Positions 1 through 7,318 of a DNA stretch of 18,646 bases are shown piece by piece. Each line of letters starts with the position of its first letter. Positions within the stretch are counted from its first letter, which is position 1. The stretch spans positions 1 through 18,646 of the forward strand of contig JAGQUI010000013.1 of NCBI GenBank assembly GCA_020438595.1, given 5' to 3'. A program made the position numbers and the translations under genes. This stretch comes from Propionibacteriaceae bacterium (GTDB taxonomy: Bacteria; Actinomycetota; Actinomycetes; Propionibacteriales; Propionibacteriaceae). The notes under the pieces are model-generated. The model did no database searches. It worked only from the letters and a program-made list of their open reading frames with translations, and was not told the DNA's origin.

Positions 1-1
1 G

Positions 2-712
2 GCCGACGTGCTGGACGACTGGGACGCGACGATGGACCTCGTCGCCGGGCGCGGCCAGGACGCCTACCGGGCGCTCGTGCGCGACCCGTCGCTGGTGCCG
101 TTCTTCGTCAGCGCCACGCCCGTGGACGAGCTGGGGAAGATGAACATCGGGTCGCGCCCGGCCAAGCGCCCCGGCGGCGACGGCGGGCTGGACGACCTGC
201 GGGCGATCCCGTGGGTGTTCGGCTGGACGCAGGCGCGGATCATCCTGCCGGGCTGGTTCGGCGTCGGCTCCGGGCTCGCCGCCGCCCGCGAGGACGGCCG
301 CGGCGACCAGCTGCGGGAGATGTACTCCTCGTGGAACTTCTTCCGGACGTTCCTGTCGAACGTGCAGATGACGCTGGCGAAGACCGACCTCGACATCGCC
401 GCGCGGTACGTCCGGGCGCTCGTCCCCGACGACCTCGCCGGCGTCTTCGACGTGATCCGGGCCGAGCACGAGCGCACGGTCGAGGAGGTGCTGCGGGTGA
501 CCGGGCAGGAGGTGCTGCTCGAGTCCGTGCCCGTGCTGCGTCGCACGCTCGAGCTGCGCGACACCTACCTGGCCCCGCTGCACGCCCTGCAGACCTCGCT
601 GCTGGCCCGGGCCCGGGCCGTCCCGGAGGGCGCCGAGCCGGACGCGGACCTGCAGCGGGCGTTGCTGCTCACGATCAACGGGATCGCCGCCGGCCTGCGC
701 AACACCGGATAG
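2..712 (+). CDS. ppc: Phosphoenolpyruvate carboxylase, C-terminal part (5' end outside window)
   Basis: PEP carboxylase adds bicarbonate to phosphoenolpyruvate to make oxaloacetate, the anaplerotic step feeding the TCA cycle; it is a soluble homotetramer. The reading frame is open to the window edge, so only about 236 C-terminal residues of a roughly 900-residue enzyme are visible. Family blocks can be read directly: NIGSRPAKR at visible residues 48-56, the WVFGWTQ block at 71-77 followed by the [12 protein letters not shown] stretch, and the characteristic C-terminal end [10 protein letters not shown]. The active-site arginine and glycine loops are therefore present; the N-terminal catalytic histidine region is not in the window. 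The TAG stop is followed after 13 bp by a long hairpin that probably ends the transcript. The family assignment is very secure. Confidence 0.96.
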   Translation, partial: ADVLDDWDATMDLVAGRGQDAYRALVRDPSLVPFFVSATPVDELGKMNIGSRPAKRPGGDGGLDDLRAIPWVFGWTQARIILPGWFGVGSGLAAAREDGRGDQLREMYSSWNFFRTFLSNVQMTLAKTDLDIAARYVRALVPDDLAGVFDVIRAEHERTVEEVLRVTGQEVLLESVPVLRRTLELRDTYLAPLHALQTSLLARARAVPEGAEPDADLQRALLLTINGIAAGLRNTG

Positions 713-725
713 GGCTGCCGCCTCC

Positions 726-775
726 CGCAAAGTGGACAGTATTGGCCGTAGTCGGCCGATACTGGCCACTTTGCG
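726..775. terminator. Long imperfect hairpin between ppc and the PrsW gene
   Basis: The arms 726-747 and 754-775 pair over 22 bp around the 6-nt loop GTAGTC, with one G.T wobble and one A.G mismatch. No T-tract follows, so it would be an actinobacterial-type stem terminator rather than a classical intrinsic one. Its length and near-perfect pairing also fit a dispersed palindromic repeat element. It lies 13 bp after the ppc stop. Confidence 0.6.
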
Positions 776-838
776 TCCGGGGACGGCATCGACGTGGCCA
801 CGACCGACCGCCGATCGGACGCGGCTTCGCCGGCTTTG

Positions 839-844
839 TACGCT
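839..844 (+). promoter_or_regulatory. Possible -10 box of a leaderless promoter for the PrsW gene
   Basis: TACGCT fits TAnnnT and ends 7 nt before the ATG at 852, which would place transcription start at or within 2 nt of the start codon. No good Shine-Dalgarno sequence precedes that ATG (only CTGGGG), as in leaderless actinobacterial mRNAs. No convincing -35 element is visible. Weak evidence. Confidence 0.25.
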
Positions 845-851
845 GGGGCCC

Positions 852-2270
852 ATGACGGATCCGGTGGCCGACCTCGCGCGGCGGCGCAACGACCTGCCGC
901 TCCCCGAGGTCGACCGGTCCGTCCCGCTGCCGCGGCGCCTGCTGACGTCCTGGTGGACGTGGGCCGTGGTCGCGCTCAGCGCCGTGTTCTTCGTCGCCCT
1001 GTTCTCGCAGTACCAGATGCTGACCACCGACATCCCGGTGCAGGACGGCGTGATCCCGGGCATCAACCCGTCCGCGATCCGTGCCGCGGCTGGCTACGCC
1101 CTGCCCACGCTGGTGTTCTGGACGATCGTGTTCATCTGGGCCGACCGGTACCGCCCGCAGCGGCTGGTGGTCTGGTACCTCGTGCTGGGCTGGGGCGGTG
1201 CGGTCGCCACGTTCATCTCGCTGCACGTGAACACCTGGGCGGCCCAGCAGCTGGCCGTGGCCGGCAACGGCGACCCGGCCACGAGCGCCCGCGCCGCGAT
1301 CTTCGTCGCGCCGTTCGTGGAGGAGGCGGCGAAGGCGTCCGTGCTGTTCCTGATCGCGGTCGTGGCGCGCTACCGGCTCACCTCGAGGGTGTCGCTGATC
1401 GTGCTCGCGGGCTTGTCAGCGGCAGGTTTCGCGTTCACCGAGAACATCATCTACTACTCCCGCGCGATCGTGTACTCCTCGGAGAACATCGGGGTCGGGG
1501 ACGCCACGGCTGCGATCGAGCAACTCGTCCAGCTCCGCGGCTTCTGGACCGCCTTCGGGCATCCGCTGTTCACCATGATGACCGGCATCGGCGTGGCCGT
1601 CGCGCTGCGCACCCGCAGCAAGGTGGTGCGCGTGCTGGCCCCGCTCGCCGGCTACGGGGCGGCAGCGCTGCTGCACATGATCTTCAACTCCCAGGCCAGC
1701 CTGAACAGCGAGCAGGGCCAGGTGATGCTCTACTGGCTGGTCGCCGTACCGATGGTGGTCGCGGCGATCGTCTACGTCGTGCGCCAGGTGCTGCTGCAGG
1801 GCCGGGTGCTGGCCAGCCGGCTCGGCGACTACGCGCAACTCGGCTGGCTGCCGGCGAGCGACCCGGTGGTGTTCGCGAGGCAGCGGCTGCGCTGGTGGGC
1901 GGTGATGGTGGCCGCCACCCGCGGCTGGAAGGTGCTGCTCGCGACCGTCCGGCTGGAGCGGATCCTCACCGAGCTCGCCTACCTGCGCGACGGGCAGGTG
2001 CGCGGTATCTACGACGAGGCCGCGACCGTGCGGGCCCGGTACCTCGTCGAGCAGGCGAAGGGGCTGCGCGGGGTGGCCATCGACGATCCACGCGGACTGC
2101 GGCTGAGCCTGCCGAGGCTGCGCAGGCCGAAGCCGGTGACCTATGCGCCGCCCTCCTACCCCGGACCTGCCGGAATCGGGGGCAGCTGGCCAGCGCCGGT
2201 CGGCCAGCCGCCGATAGGATCGCCTGGTTACTCGGCCGTCGACCCGACCTGGGGGCCGCCGAAGGGCTAG
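852..2270 (+). CDS. PrsW-family intramembrane metalloprotease
   Basis: A 472-residue polytopic membrane protein of the PrsW family (MEROPS M82). The Bacillus subtilis founder makes the site-1 cut in the anti-sigma factor RsiW. Family motifs are intact and in order: EEAAK at 157-161, FAFTENIIYY at 193-202 (E197, N198), H237 in FGHPLF, and HMIFN at 275-279, each within or beside a hydrophobic helix. About eight membrane segments lie between residues 34 and 312. A soluble tail follows to 472 and ends rich in proline and glycine. I chose ATG 852 because the frame upstream of it runs back into the hairpin and encodes nothing family-like. The next gene starts 19 bp after the stop, so cotranscription with the dynamin pair is likely. 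The substrate is unknown; no anti-sigma factor gene is in the window. Confidence 0.9.
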   Translation: MTDPVADLARRRNDLPLPEVDRSVPLPRRLLTSWWTWAVVALSAVFFVALFSQYQMLTTDIPVQDGVIPGINPSAIRAAAGYALPTLVFWTIVFIWADRYRPQRLVVWYLVLGWGGAVATFISLHVNTWAAQQLAVAGNGDPATSARAAIFVAPFVEEAAKASVLFLIAVVARYRLTSRVSLIVLAGLSAAGFAFTENIIYYSRAIVYSSENIGVGDATAAIEQLVQLRGFWTAFGHPLFTMMTGIGVAVALRTRSKVVRVLAPLAGYGAAALLHMIFNSQASLNSEQGQVMLYWLVAVPMVVAAIVYVVRQVLLQGRVLASRLGDYAQLGWLPASDPVVFARQRLRWWAVMVAATRGWKVLLATVRLERILTELAYLRDGQVRGIYDEAATVRARYLVEQAKGLRGVAIDDPRGLRLSLPRLRRPKPVTYAPPSYPGPAGIGGSWPAPVGQPPIGSPGYSAVDPTWGPPKG

Positions 2271-2289
2271 TGCGCAGGGAGGGGACGCG

Positions 2290-4236
2290 ATGGTCGCCGA
2301 GACGCTGACCGCCTCCCTGGAGCGCCTCCGCGAGGCCCTGTCCGGCGTCCGCCTGCCGCTCGACCTGCCGACCGCTGCCGACGTGCGCGACCGCTGCCGT
2401 CGCGCGGTGGCGCAACTGGACGACTACGTGCTGCCCCGGCTGGCCCGGCTGGACGCGCCGCTGCTGGCCGTGATCGGCGGCTCGACCGGGGCCGGCAAGT
2501 CCACGCTGGTGAACACCCTGATCGGTCGCGAGGTGAGCGCGCCCGGCGTGATCCGGCCGACCACGCGCTCGCCGGTGCTCGTGCACCACCCCGCGGACGC
2601 CGCCTGGTTCGCCTCGGACGCGATCCTGCCCGGCCTCGCCCGCAGCACCGGCACCGCCCACGACCCCCGCACGCTGCAGGTCGTGGCAGAACCCTCGCTG
2701 CCGCGCGGGCTGGCCGTCCTGGACGCCCCCGACGTCGACTCCGTGGTGGCCGAGAACCGCGCGCTGGCGGCCCAGCTGCTCTCCGCCGCCGACCTGTGGC
2801 TGTTCGTCACCACCGCGGCCCGCTACGCCGACGCCGTGCCCTGGGACTACCTGCGCTCGGCCGCCGAGCGGCACGCCGTGGTGGCGGTGGTGCTCGACCG
2901 GGTACCTCCCGCGGCGATGGACGAGGTGCCCGCCCACCTCGGCCAGATGATGGGCCAGCGCGGGCTCGGTCGCTCGCCACTGTTCGCCGTCCCCGAGACC
3001 GAGGTGGACGCCGACGGCCTGCTGCCCGACGCGGCCGTCGCGCCCATCCGGGACTGGCTGGCCGGCCTCGCCGCCGACGCGGTCAGCCGCAACGAGGTGG
3101 TGCTGCAGACCCTGGACGGCGCGATCGGCGCGCTGGCGTCCGACGCCCCGGCGGTGGCGAGGGCGATCGAGGAGCAGGCGGCGGGCCTGGAAACGCTGCG
3201 CACCGACGCGGAGACGACGTTCGCAGAGGCCGTGCGCAGCATCGGCGTACAGACCGCGGACGGCACGCTGCTGCGTGGCGAGGTACTCGCCCGCTGGCAC
3301 GACTTCGTGGGCACCGGCGAGTTCTTCCGCGCGGTCGAGCAGAAGATCGGCTGGCTGCGCGACCGGGTGGTCGCCGCGGTGAAGGGGGAGCCGAAGCAGG
3401 CGCTCGAGGTGAAGGTGGCCGTCGAGTCGGGGCTGGAGGTGCTGATCCGTGAGGAGGGCGAGGCTGCCGCCCGGCGGGTCGAGTCGGCCTGGCAGGCCCA
3501 CCCGGCCGGACGCCAGGTGCTCGCCTCCGGCGCGACCGACGACCTCGGCCGTGCGTCGCGGGAGTACCCGCGGGCGGCGTCGAAGGCGATCCGCGACTGG
3601 CAGGGCGACGTGCTCGACCTGGTCGCCAGCGAGGGCGCGGCGAAGAAGTCCACGGCCCGGTTCTGGGCGCTCGGCGTGAACGGCGTCGGCGTCGCCCTGA
3701 TGATCCTCGTGTTCAGCCAGACCGGCGGCCTGGTCGGGGCCGAGCTGGGCGTGGCCGGTGGCACCGCACTGCTCGCCCAGCGGGTGCTGGAGGCGATCTT
3801 CGGCGAAGACGCCGTACGGCGGCTCGCGAAGAAGGCGAAGGCCGATCTGGACGCCCGGGTCGAGGCCCTGCTGGCGGTCGAGCTGTCCCGCTACCTGTCG
3901 GCGCTGGACGCCGTGGACGTGCGCCCCGAACAGGCCGGCGAGGTGCTCGCGGCCGCCGCAGTGGTGGACGCGGCCCGTGGCGAACTGCGGTCCTCGGGGG
4001 CCCCGGTCCCGCAGGCCCGGGTGCTGCCGGCGGGATCGGCTGCACCGGTCCCTGAGGAGCGGGTGCTTCCCGCCGGGGTGGCTGCATCGGTCCCTGAGGA
4101 GCGGGGGCTTCCCGCCGGGGTGCCTTCATCGGTCCCTGAGGAGCCGGCGAGGAACGAGCCGGCGTCACGAAGGGCCGGCGAACCCGAGGACCGAGCCGTC
4201 GAGGGCGAGATCCTCGACCCCGAGGCCGACTCGTGA
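2290..4236 (+). CDS. Dynamin-like membrane GTPase, first of a pair (DynA/IniA-like)
   Basis: A 648-residue bacterial dynamin-like protein, expected to bind GTP and remodel or hold membranes at the inner face. The P-loop GGSTGAGKST is at 63-72 and switch threonines T91-T92 are in RPTTRSP. The G3 region reads LDAPDVDS at 144-151, where the usual DxxG has D in place of G. The G4 position reads LDRV at 202-205, not NKxD. A long helical stalk region runs to about 455, followed by a hydrophobic hairpin at about 459-500 that would sit in or on the membrane. The tail from 572 is made of 14-residue proline-rich repeats encoded by a 42-bp DNA tandem repeat. A strong Shine-Dalgarno (GGGAGGGG) precedes ATG 2290. 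The stop overlaps the next start as GTGA, so the two proteins are translationally coupled and probably form a heteromer. The exact subfamily is inferred. Confidence 0.85.
   Translation: MVAETLTASLERLREALSGVRLPLDLPTAADVRDRCRRAVAQLDDYVLPRLARLDAPLLAVIGGSTGAGKSTLVNTLIGREVSAPGVIRPTTRSPVLVHHPADAAWFASDAILPGLARSTGTAHDPRTLQVVAEPSLPRGLAVLDAPDVDSVVAENRALAAQLLSAADLWLFVTTAARYADAVPWDYLRSAAERHAVVAVVLDRVPPAAMDEVPAHLGQMMGQRGLGRSPLFAVPETEVDADGLLPDAAVAPIRDWLAGLAADAVSRNEVVLQTLDGAIGALASDAPAVARAIEEQAAGLETLRTDAETTFAEAVRSIGVQTADGTLLRGEVLARWHDFVGTGEFFRAVEQKIGWLRDRVVAAVKGEPKQALEVKVAVESGLEVLIREEGEAAARRVESAWQAHPAGRQVLASGATDDLGRASREYPRAASKAIRDWQGDVLDLVASEGAAKKSTARFWALGVNGVGVALMILVFSQTGGLVGAELGVAGGTALLAQRVLEAIFGEDAVRRLAKKAKADLDARVEALLAVELSRYLSALDAVDVRPEQAGEVLAAAAVVDAARGELRSSGAPVPQARVLPAGSAAPVPEERVLPAGVAASVPEERGLPAGVPSSVPEEPARNEPASRRAGEPEDRAVEGEILDPEADS
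4005..4174 (+). repeat. In-frame 42-bp tandem repeat inside the first dynamin-like gene
   Basis: GGTCCC recurs at 4005, 4047, 4089 and 4131, an exact 42-bp period. The first copy is diverged, the next two are close, and the fourth breaks off at about 4145 and continues to a closing arm GCGTCACGAAGGG at 4162-4174. Forty-two is a multiple of three, so the frame is kept and the protein reads variants of VPEERVLPAG. The same seed and closing arm recur in the intergenic element at 17.03-17.13 kb. Confidence 0.9.
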
Positions 4237-5837
4237 GCGCCGCGGACGACCGGCTCGCCCCCCGCGTCCGGGCGCTCGGTGAGGCCGTGGACGCCGCGGA
4301 GGGACGGGCCGACGCCCAGGTTCTCGCGAAGGCGCGGGCCGTGGTGGAACGGGCCGGCGAACGGGTCGCGTTCAGTGGCAGCTACACCGTGGTCGCGCTC
4401 GCGGGGGCGACCGGGTCGGGCAAGTCGAGCCTGTTCAACGCGCTCACCCGCACCGACCTCGCGCGGGTGGCGGTGCGGCGTCCGACCACGGCGAGGGCGA
4501 TGGCGGTGAGCTGGGGCAGCGAGCTCCCGCACGAGTTGCTGGACTGGCTCGACGTCACCGGCCGGCACCTGGTCCCGTCCGGCCCGCACGACCTGTCCGA
4601 CCTCGTGCTGCTGGACCTGCCCGACCACGACTCCACCGAGGTGTCGCACCGGCTCGCCGTGGACCGCCTGGTGGAGCTCGTCGACGCGTTGATCTGGGTG
4701 GTCGATCCGGAGAAGTACGCCGACGCCGCCCTGCACGACGGCTACCTGAAACGGCTCGCGCCCTACGCGGACGTGATGATGGTCGTGCTGAACCAGGCCG
4801 ACCGGCTCGCGCCCGCCGAACTCGACCGCTGCGTGACCGACCTGCGCCGGCTGCTCGACTCCGAGGGCCTGCGCAAGACCCCGATCATGGCCGCTTCGGC
4901 GCTGCGCAACACCGGCGTGAAGGAGCTGCGCGAGGCGTTGGCGCGCACGGTGTCGGCCAAGCAGGCGATGGGCCGGCGGCTGTCCGCGGACGTCACTGTC
5001 GCGGCCGAGGCGCTCGCCGGCGAGCTGGGCGAGGGGAGCGTTCCCGTCCTCGACGCCAGGCTGAAGGACCGGGCGATCCGGGGCCTGGGCGAGGCCGCCG
5101 GGGTGCCCGTGGTCGTGGACGGCGTGCGCCGCACGTGGCGGCGGCGCGGTTCGGTGGCCACCGGCTGGCCGTTCGTCACCTGGCTGGCGAGGCTGCGTCC
5201 CGATCCGCTGAAGCGGCTGCGGCTCGACCTGAAGTCGGGGGAGCACAGCCCCACCGAGGTGAACCGCACCTCGCTGCCGAGGGCGACGGCGGTGCAGCGC
5301 GCTCGGGCCGAGCAGGGCCTGCGCGAGCTGACCGACGGCGCGTCGAAGGGGCTGCCGCGCGGCTGGGCGCAGGCAGTGCGGGAGGCCGCCCACGGCCGGG
5401 AGTCGCTGCTGTTCGACCGGCTCGACACCGCGATCGCCGACACCGACCTGTCCGTGCGCCGCGGTACCTGGTGGTGGGCGCTGTTCGGCATCCTGCAGTG
5501 GCTGCTGATCGCGGCGGTCGTCGCCGGGCTGGGCTGGCTGTTCTCCGGGCCCGTGCTGAACTGGCTCGGCTTCCCGCCGCTGCCCTCGGTGCTCTGGTAC
5601 GGCGTGCCCGCGCCCACCTGGCTGCTGGTCGGTGGCCTCGTCGGCGGCGTGCTGCTCGCTGTGCTCGGCCGGGCGCTGGTCGAGATCGGCGCCAACGGGC
5701 ACGCCCGGGTGGCCCGGCGCAGCCTGAACGCCGCGGTGGGTGCGGTGGTCGCCGAGGACGTGCTCGACCCCGTCCAGGCCGAGCTCGACCGCTACGCGAG
5801 GGCTCGCGACGCCGTCCGGATCGCCGCGAAAGCGTAG
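4233..5837 (+). CDS. Dynamin-like/YfjP-type membrane GTPase, second of a pair (DynB/IniC-like)
   Basis: A 534-residue GTPase with a full set of G motifs: P-loop GATGSGKSS at 58-66, switch threonines T85-T86 in RRPTTARA, G3 DLPDHDS at 128-134, G4 NQAD at 187-190 and G5 SAL at about 222-224. An arginine/lysine-rich linker (about 299-332) precedes two membrane helices at about 412-436 and 460-480 and a short cytoplasmic helix. This is the layout of bacterial dynamin-like proteins and of the YfjP GTPase family. The GTG start overlaps the upstream stop by 4 bp, indicating coupling. With its degenerate partner, this protein probably supplies GTP hydrolysis for the pair. In streptomycetes a comparable pair, DynA/DynB, stabilises the division machinery at sporulation septa; a role in division or membrane repair here is inference. 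Confidence 0.86.
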   Translation: MSAADDRLAPRVRALGEAVDAAEGRADAQVLAKARAVVERAGERVAFSGSYTVVALAGATGSGKSSLFNALTRTDLARVAVRRPTTARAMAVSWGSELPHELLDWLDVTGRHLVPSGPHDLSDLVLLDLPDHDSTEVSHRLAVDRLVELVDALIWVVDPEKYADAALHDGYLKRLAPYADVMMVVLNQADRLAPAELDRCVTDLRRLLDSEGLRKTPIMAASALRNTGVKELREALARTVSAKQAMGRRLSADVTVAAEALAGELGEGSVPVLDARLKDRAIRGLGEAAGVPVVVDGVRRTWRRRGSVATGWPFVTWLARLRPDPLKRLRLDLKSGEHSPTEVNRTSLPRATAVQRARAEQGLRELTDGASKGLPRGWAQAVREAAHGRESLLFDRLDTAIADTDLSVRRGTWWWALFGILQWLLIAAVVAGLGWLFSGPVLNWLGFPPLPSVLWYGVPAPTWLLVGGLVGGVLLAVLGRALVEIGANGHARVARRSLNAAVGAVVAEDVLDPVQAELDRYARARDAVRIAAKA

Positions 5838-5911
5838 GACGAAGAACTACGCTCAGGGGGCCCGGTCCGGCGTCCAGTGTCGGCCCACTCGGCCGACTCG
5901 GGTGCGCGGCG

Positions 5912-5938
5912 CTGTCCACAGGGCGTGCGTCGTCCACA
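5912..5938 (+). promoter_or_regulatory. Pair of DnaA-box-like sequences upstream of ssb
   Basis: CTGTCCACA (5912-5920) and TCGTCCACA (5930-5938) each match the high-GC actinobacterial DnaA box TTGTCCACA at 8 of 9 positions. They lie in the same orientation, 18 bp apart start to start, about 80-100 bp before the SSB start. The 5838-6014 gap holds nothing else I recognise apart from the SSB ribosome binding site. DnaA binding is inferred from the motif only. Confidence 0.4.
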
Positions 5939-6014
5939 GGCCACGGAACCCGGTGAACGGCATCCGGGTCCGTTGCCGATACTCCCGGGTTGAGAACCGA
6001 GAGAAGGAGTCGAC

Positions 6015-6476
6015 ATGGATGCGGCAGTGTGGATCACCGGCAACGTGGGCAGCGACGTCGAGCTGAAGGAGTACCGGGAGGGCGTCACCTACGCCAGCTT
6101 CCGGCTCGCGTGCACCCCGCGGCTGTGGCGGGGCGGGCAGTGGGGCGACGACGAGACCACCTGGCTCGGCGTCGTCTGCAACAAGGCGCTGGCGCTGAAC
6201 GTCAAGTCCAGCATCGGCAAGGGCGACCCGGTGGTGGTCGTCGGGCGGTTGCGTACCGAGCGCTGGACCGATCCCCAGGGGGCCCGGCACGAGCGGCTCC
6301 GGCTGGACGCCCAGTCGGTCGGTCACGACCTCTCCCGCGGCACGTCGGTGTTCCGGAAGTCGCCCAAGTCCGTGCCCGAGGACCAGGAGGTCAACATCAG
6401 CGAGCTCATGGTCGCCACCGAGGGGCAGGAGGCGCCGGGCGATGACGCGACGAAGCCGGGGGTGGACGCAGCCTGA
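6015..6476 (+). CDS. ssb: Single-stranded DNA-binding protein paralog (SsbB-type, no acidic tip)
   Basis: A 153-residue SSB with one OB fold over about residues 1-107. Recognisable SSB blocks include VWITGNVGSDVELKEY near the N-terminus, the FRLACTPR strand, TTWLGVVCNKALALNV, and GDPVVVVGRLRTERW. SSB coats single-stranded DNA as a tetramer in replication, recombination and repair. The C-terminus ends in GVDAA and lacks the acidic DDDIPF-like tip that housekeeping SSBs use to recruit partners, and the protein is not next to rpsF/rpsR, so this is probably the secondary paralog. The start is fixed by GAGAAGGAG at 6001-6009, 5 nt before ATG. Its position after the dynamin pair suggests a shared role at division or sporulation, as described for streptomycete SsbB in chromosome segregation; that link is inference. 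Confidence 0.9.
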   Translation: MDAAVWITGNVGSDVELKEYREGVTYASFRLACTPRLWRGGQWGDDETTWLGVVCNKALALNVKSSIGKGDPVVVVGRLRTERWTDPQGARHERLRLDAQSVGHDLSRGTSVFRKSPKSVPEDQEVNISELMVATEGQEAPGDDATKPGVDAA

Positions 6477-6550
6477 ACGGCGGTCGCAACGCCCCGGGGG
6501 TGGTGCGCGTGGGTACGAACGAGACTGTACGGATCCCGTGCGTCGGCGCT

Positions 6551-6573
6551 GAACCGGAACCGGTTCGTGGTTC
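6551..6573. promoter_or_regulatory. Double dyad GAACC..GGTTC, possible operator
   Basis: Two GAACC copies (6551-6555, 6557-6561) are followed by two GGTTC copies (6562-6566, 6569-6573), with the perfect 10-bp palindrome GAACCGGTTC at the centre. It lies about 40 bp before the start of the membrane protein gene, a normal operator position. The binding protein is unknown, and a chance GC-rich palindrome is possible. Confidence 0.3.
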
Positions 6574-6613
6574 CATCGAATTCGCCGACTGCTCCCACCC
6601 CCAAGGAGTCGCA

Positions 6614-7189
6614 ATGCTGCCGAGCCGCCCACGAGGCACAGCCGGGTCGGGTGCCCACCCGGGTGCTGCGAGAGGGCGCCCGTCCGCGCCCCGCGCCACG
6701 ATCGTTCCCGGACGGCCGGGTCTGCGTGCCGCCGCGTCTGTGGTGCTGCCTCTCTCCGCTGCGATCTGCTACGTCGCCGCGGGCGCGGTGAATGCCGCGG
6801 ACCTCGTGTTCGGCCGGCGGCCGTCGGTGGCCGGCGCGGTGTGGTCAGCGGTCTATGTGACCGTCTGGCTGGCGTGCGCGGTGCAGGCGGGGCGGAGCCG
6901 CCACAGCCGCCAACTGCGCTGGACGGCGGTGTTCTGGGCGGTGGTGATCGGCGGGACGGCGCTGTGTGGAGCCTTCCTGCGGCTCAACCTCGGCACCGGG
7001 GCGGCCATCCCGGGCGGCTGGGTGGCGCCGGCGGTCCTGCTCGTCGTCGCCGCGCCGCTCTACGGCCTGGTCGGGCTCCTCCACGTCGAGCCGCTGCTCG
7101 CGATGCTCGGCGTGGCGTTGGGTGCGGCCGTCCTCATTATGGCGTTCGCGTTGACGGCACGACGGCTGCGACCGTTGTCCGTTCGCTGA
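6614..7189 (+). CDS. Small multi-pass membrane protein of unknown function
   Basis: A 191-residue protein I do not recognise. After a basic, proline/glycine/alanine-rich cytoplasmic N-terminus of about 50 residues there are about five hydrophobic helices, including VVLPLSAAICYVAAGAVNA, VYVTVWLACAV, FWAVVIGGTALCGAFL, VAPAVLLVVAAPLYGLVGLL and LGVALGAAVLIMAFAL. No catalytic or transporter motif is apparent. ATG 6614 is chosen because AAGGAG (6602-6607) sits 6 nt upstream. A GTG 38 codons earlier is in frame but would translate the dyad region and lacks a comparable site. The gene stands between ssb and the HEAT-repeat gene with gaps of about 130 bp on each side, so it is probably its own unit. 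The C-terminus ends in an arginine-rich stretch, RRLRPLSVR. Confidence 0.65.
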   Translation: MLPSRPRGTAGSGAHPGAARGRPSAPRATIVPGRPGLRAAASVVLPLSAAICYVAAGAVNAADLVFGRRPSVAGAVWSAVYVTVWLACAVQAGRSRHSRQLRWTAVFWAVVIGGTALCGAFLRLNLGTGAAIPGGWVAPAVLLVVAAPLYGLVGLLHVEPLLAMLGVALGAAVLIMAFALTARRLRPLSVR

Positions 7190-7268
7190 ACCCGCCGCCG
7201 GGATGCCTCTCGGCGGTCGGAACGGCGACACGAGGGGTGGTGTGGGGAAGCGCGACGGCCACGCCCGC

Positions 7269-7299
7269 TTGACCTTGACGCCGCGGCAAGGTTTCCACT
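7269..7299 (+). promoter_or_regulatory. MerR-type promoter/operator for the HEAT-repeat gene
   Basis: A -35 hexamer TTGACC (7269-7274) and a -10-like TCCACT (7294-7299) are separated by 19 bp, the over-long spacer typical of MerR-activated promoters. A dyad, ACCTTGACG...GCAAGGT (7272-7292), is centred in that spacer at 7282, with 9 of 10 arm positions paired. Transcription would begin near 7306, just ahead of the ribosome binding site. No MerR-family gene lies in the window, so the regulator must be encoded elsewhere. Confidence 0.6.
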
Positions 7300-7318
7300 G
7301 GACGCGGAGGTGGTCGAG

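Noticed and set aside
732..851. 40-codon N-terminal extension of the PrsW frame
   Set aside because: It begins in the arm of the hairpin, has no ribosome binding site, and the family domain starts after ATG 852.
4005..4236. Frameshift or assembly error at the end of the first dynamin-like gene
   Set aside because: The 42-bp period is a multiple of three, the frame stays open to a normal stop, and the stop overlaps the next start in the usual GTGA form.
6500..6613. Longer start (GTG) for the small membrane protein
   Set aside because: The extension translates a palindromic region, and the AAGGAG site supports ATG 6614.
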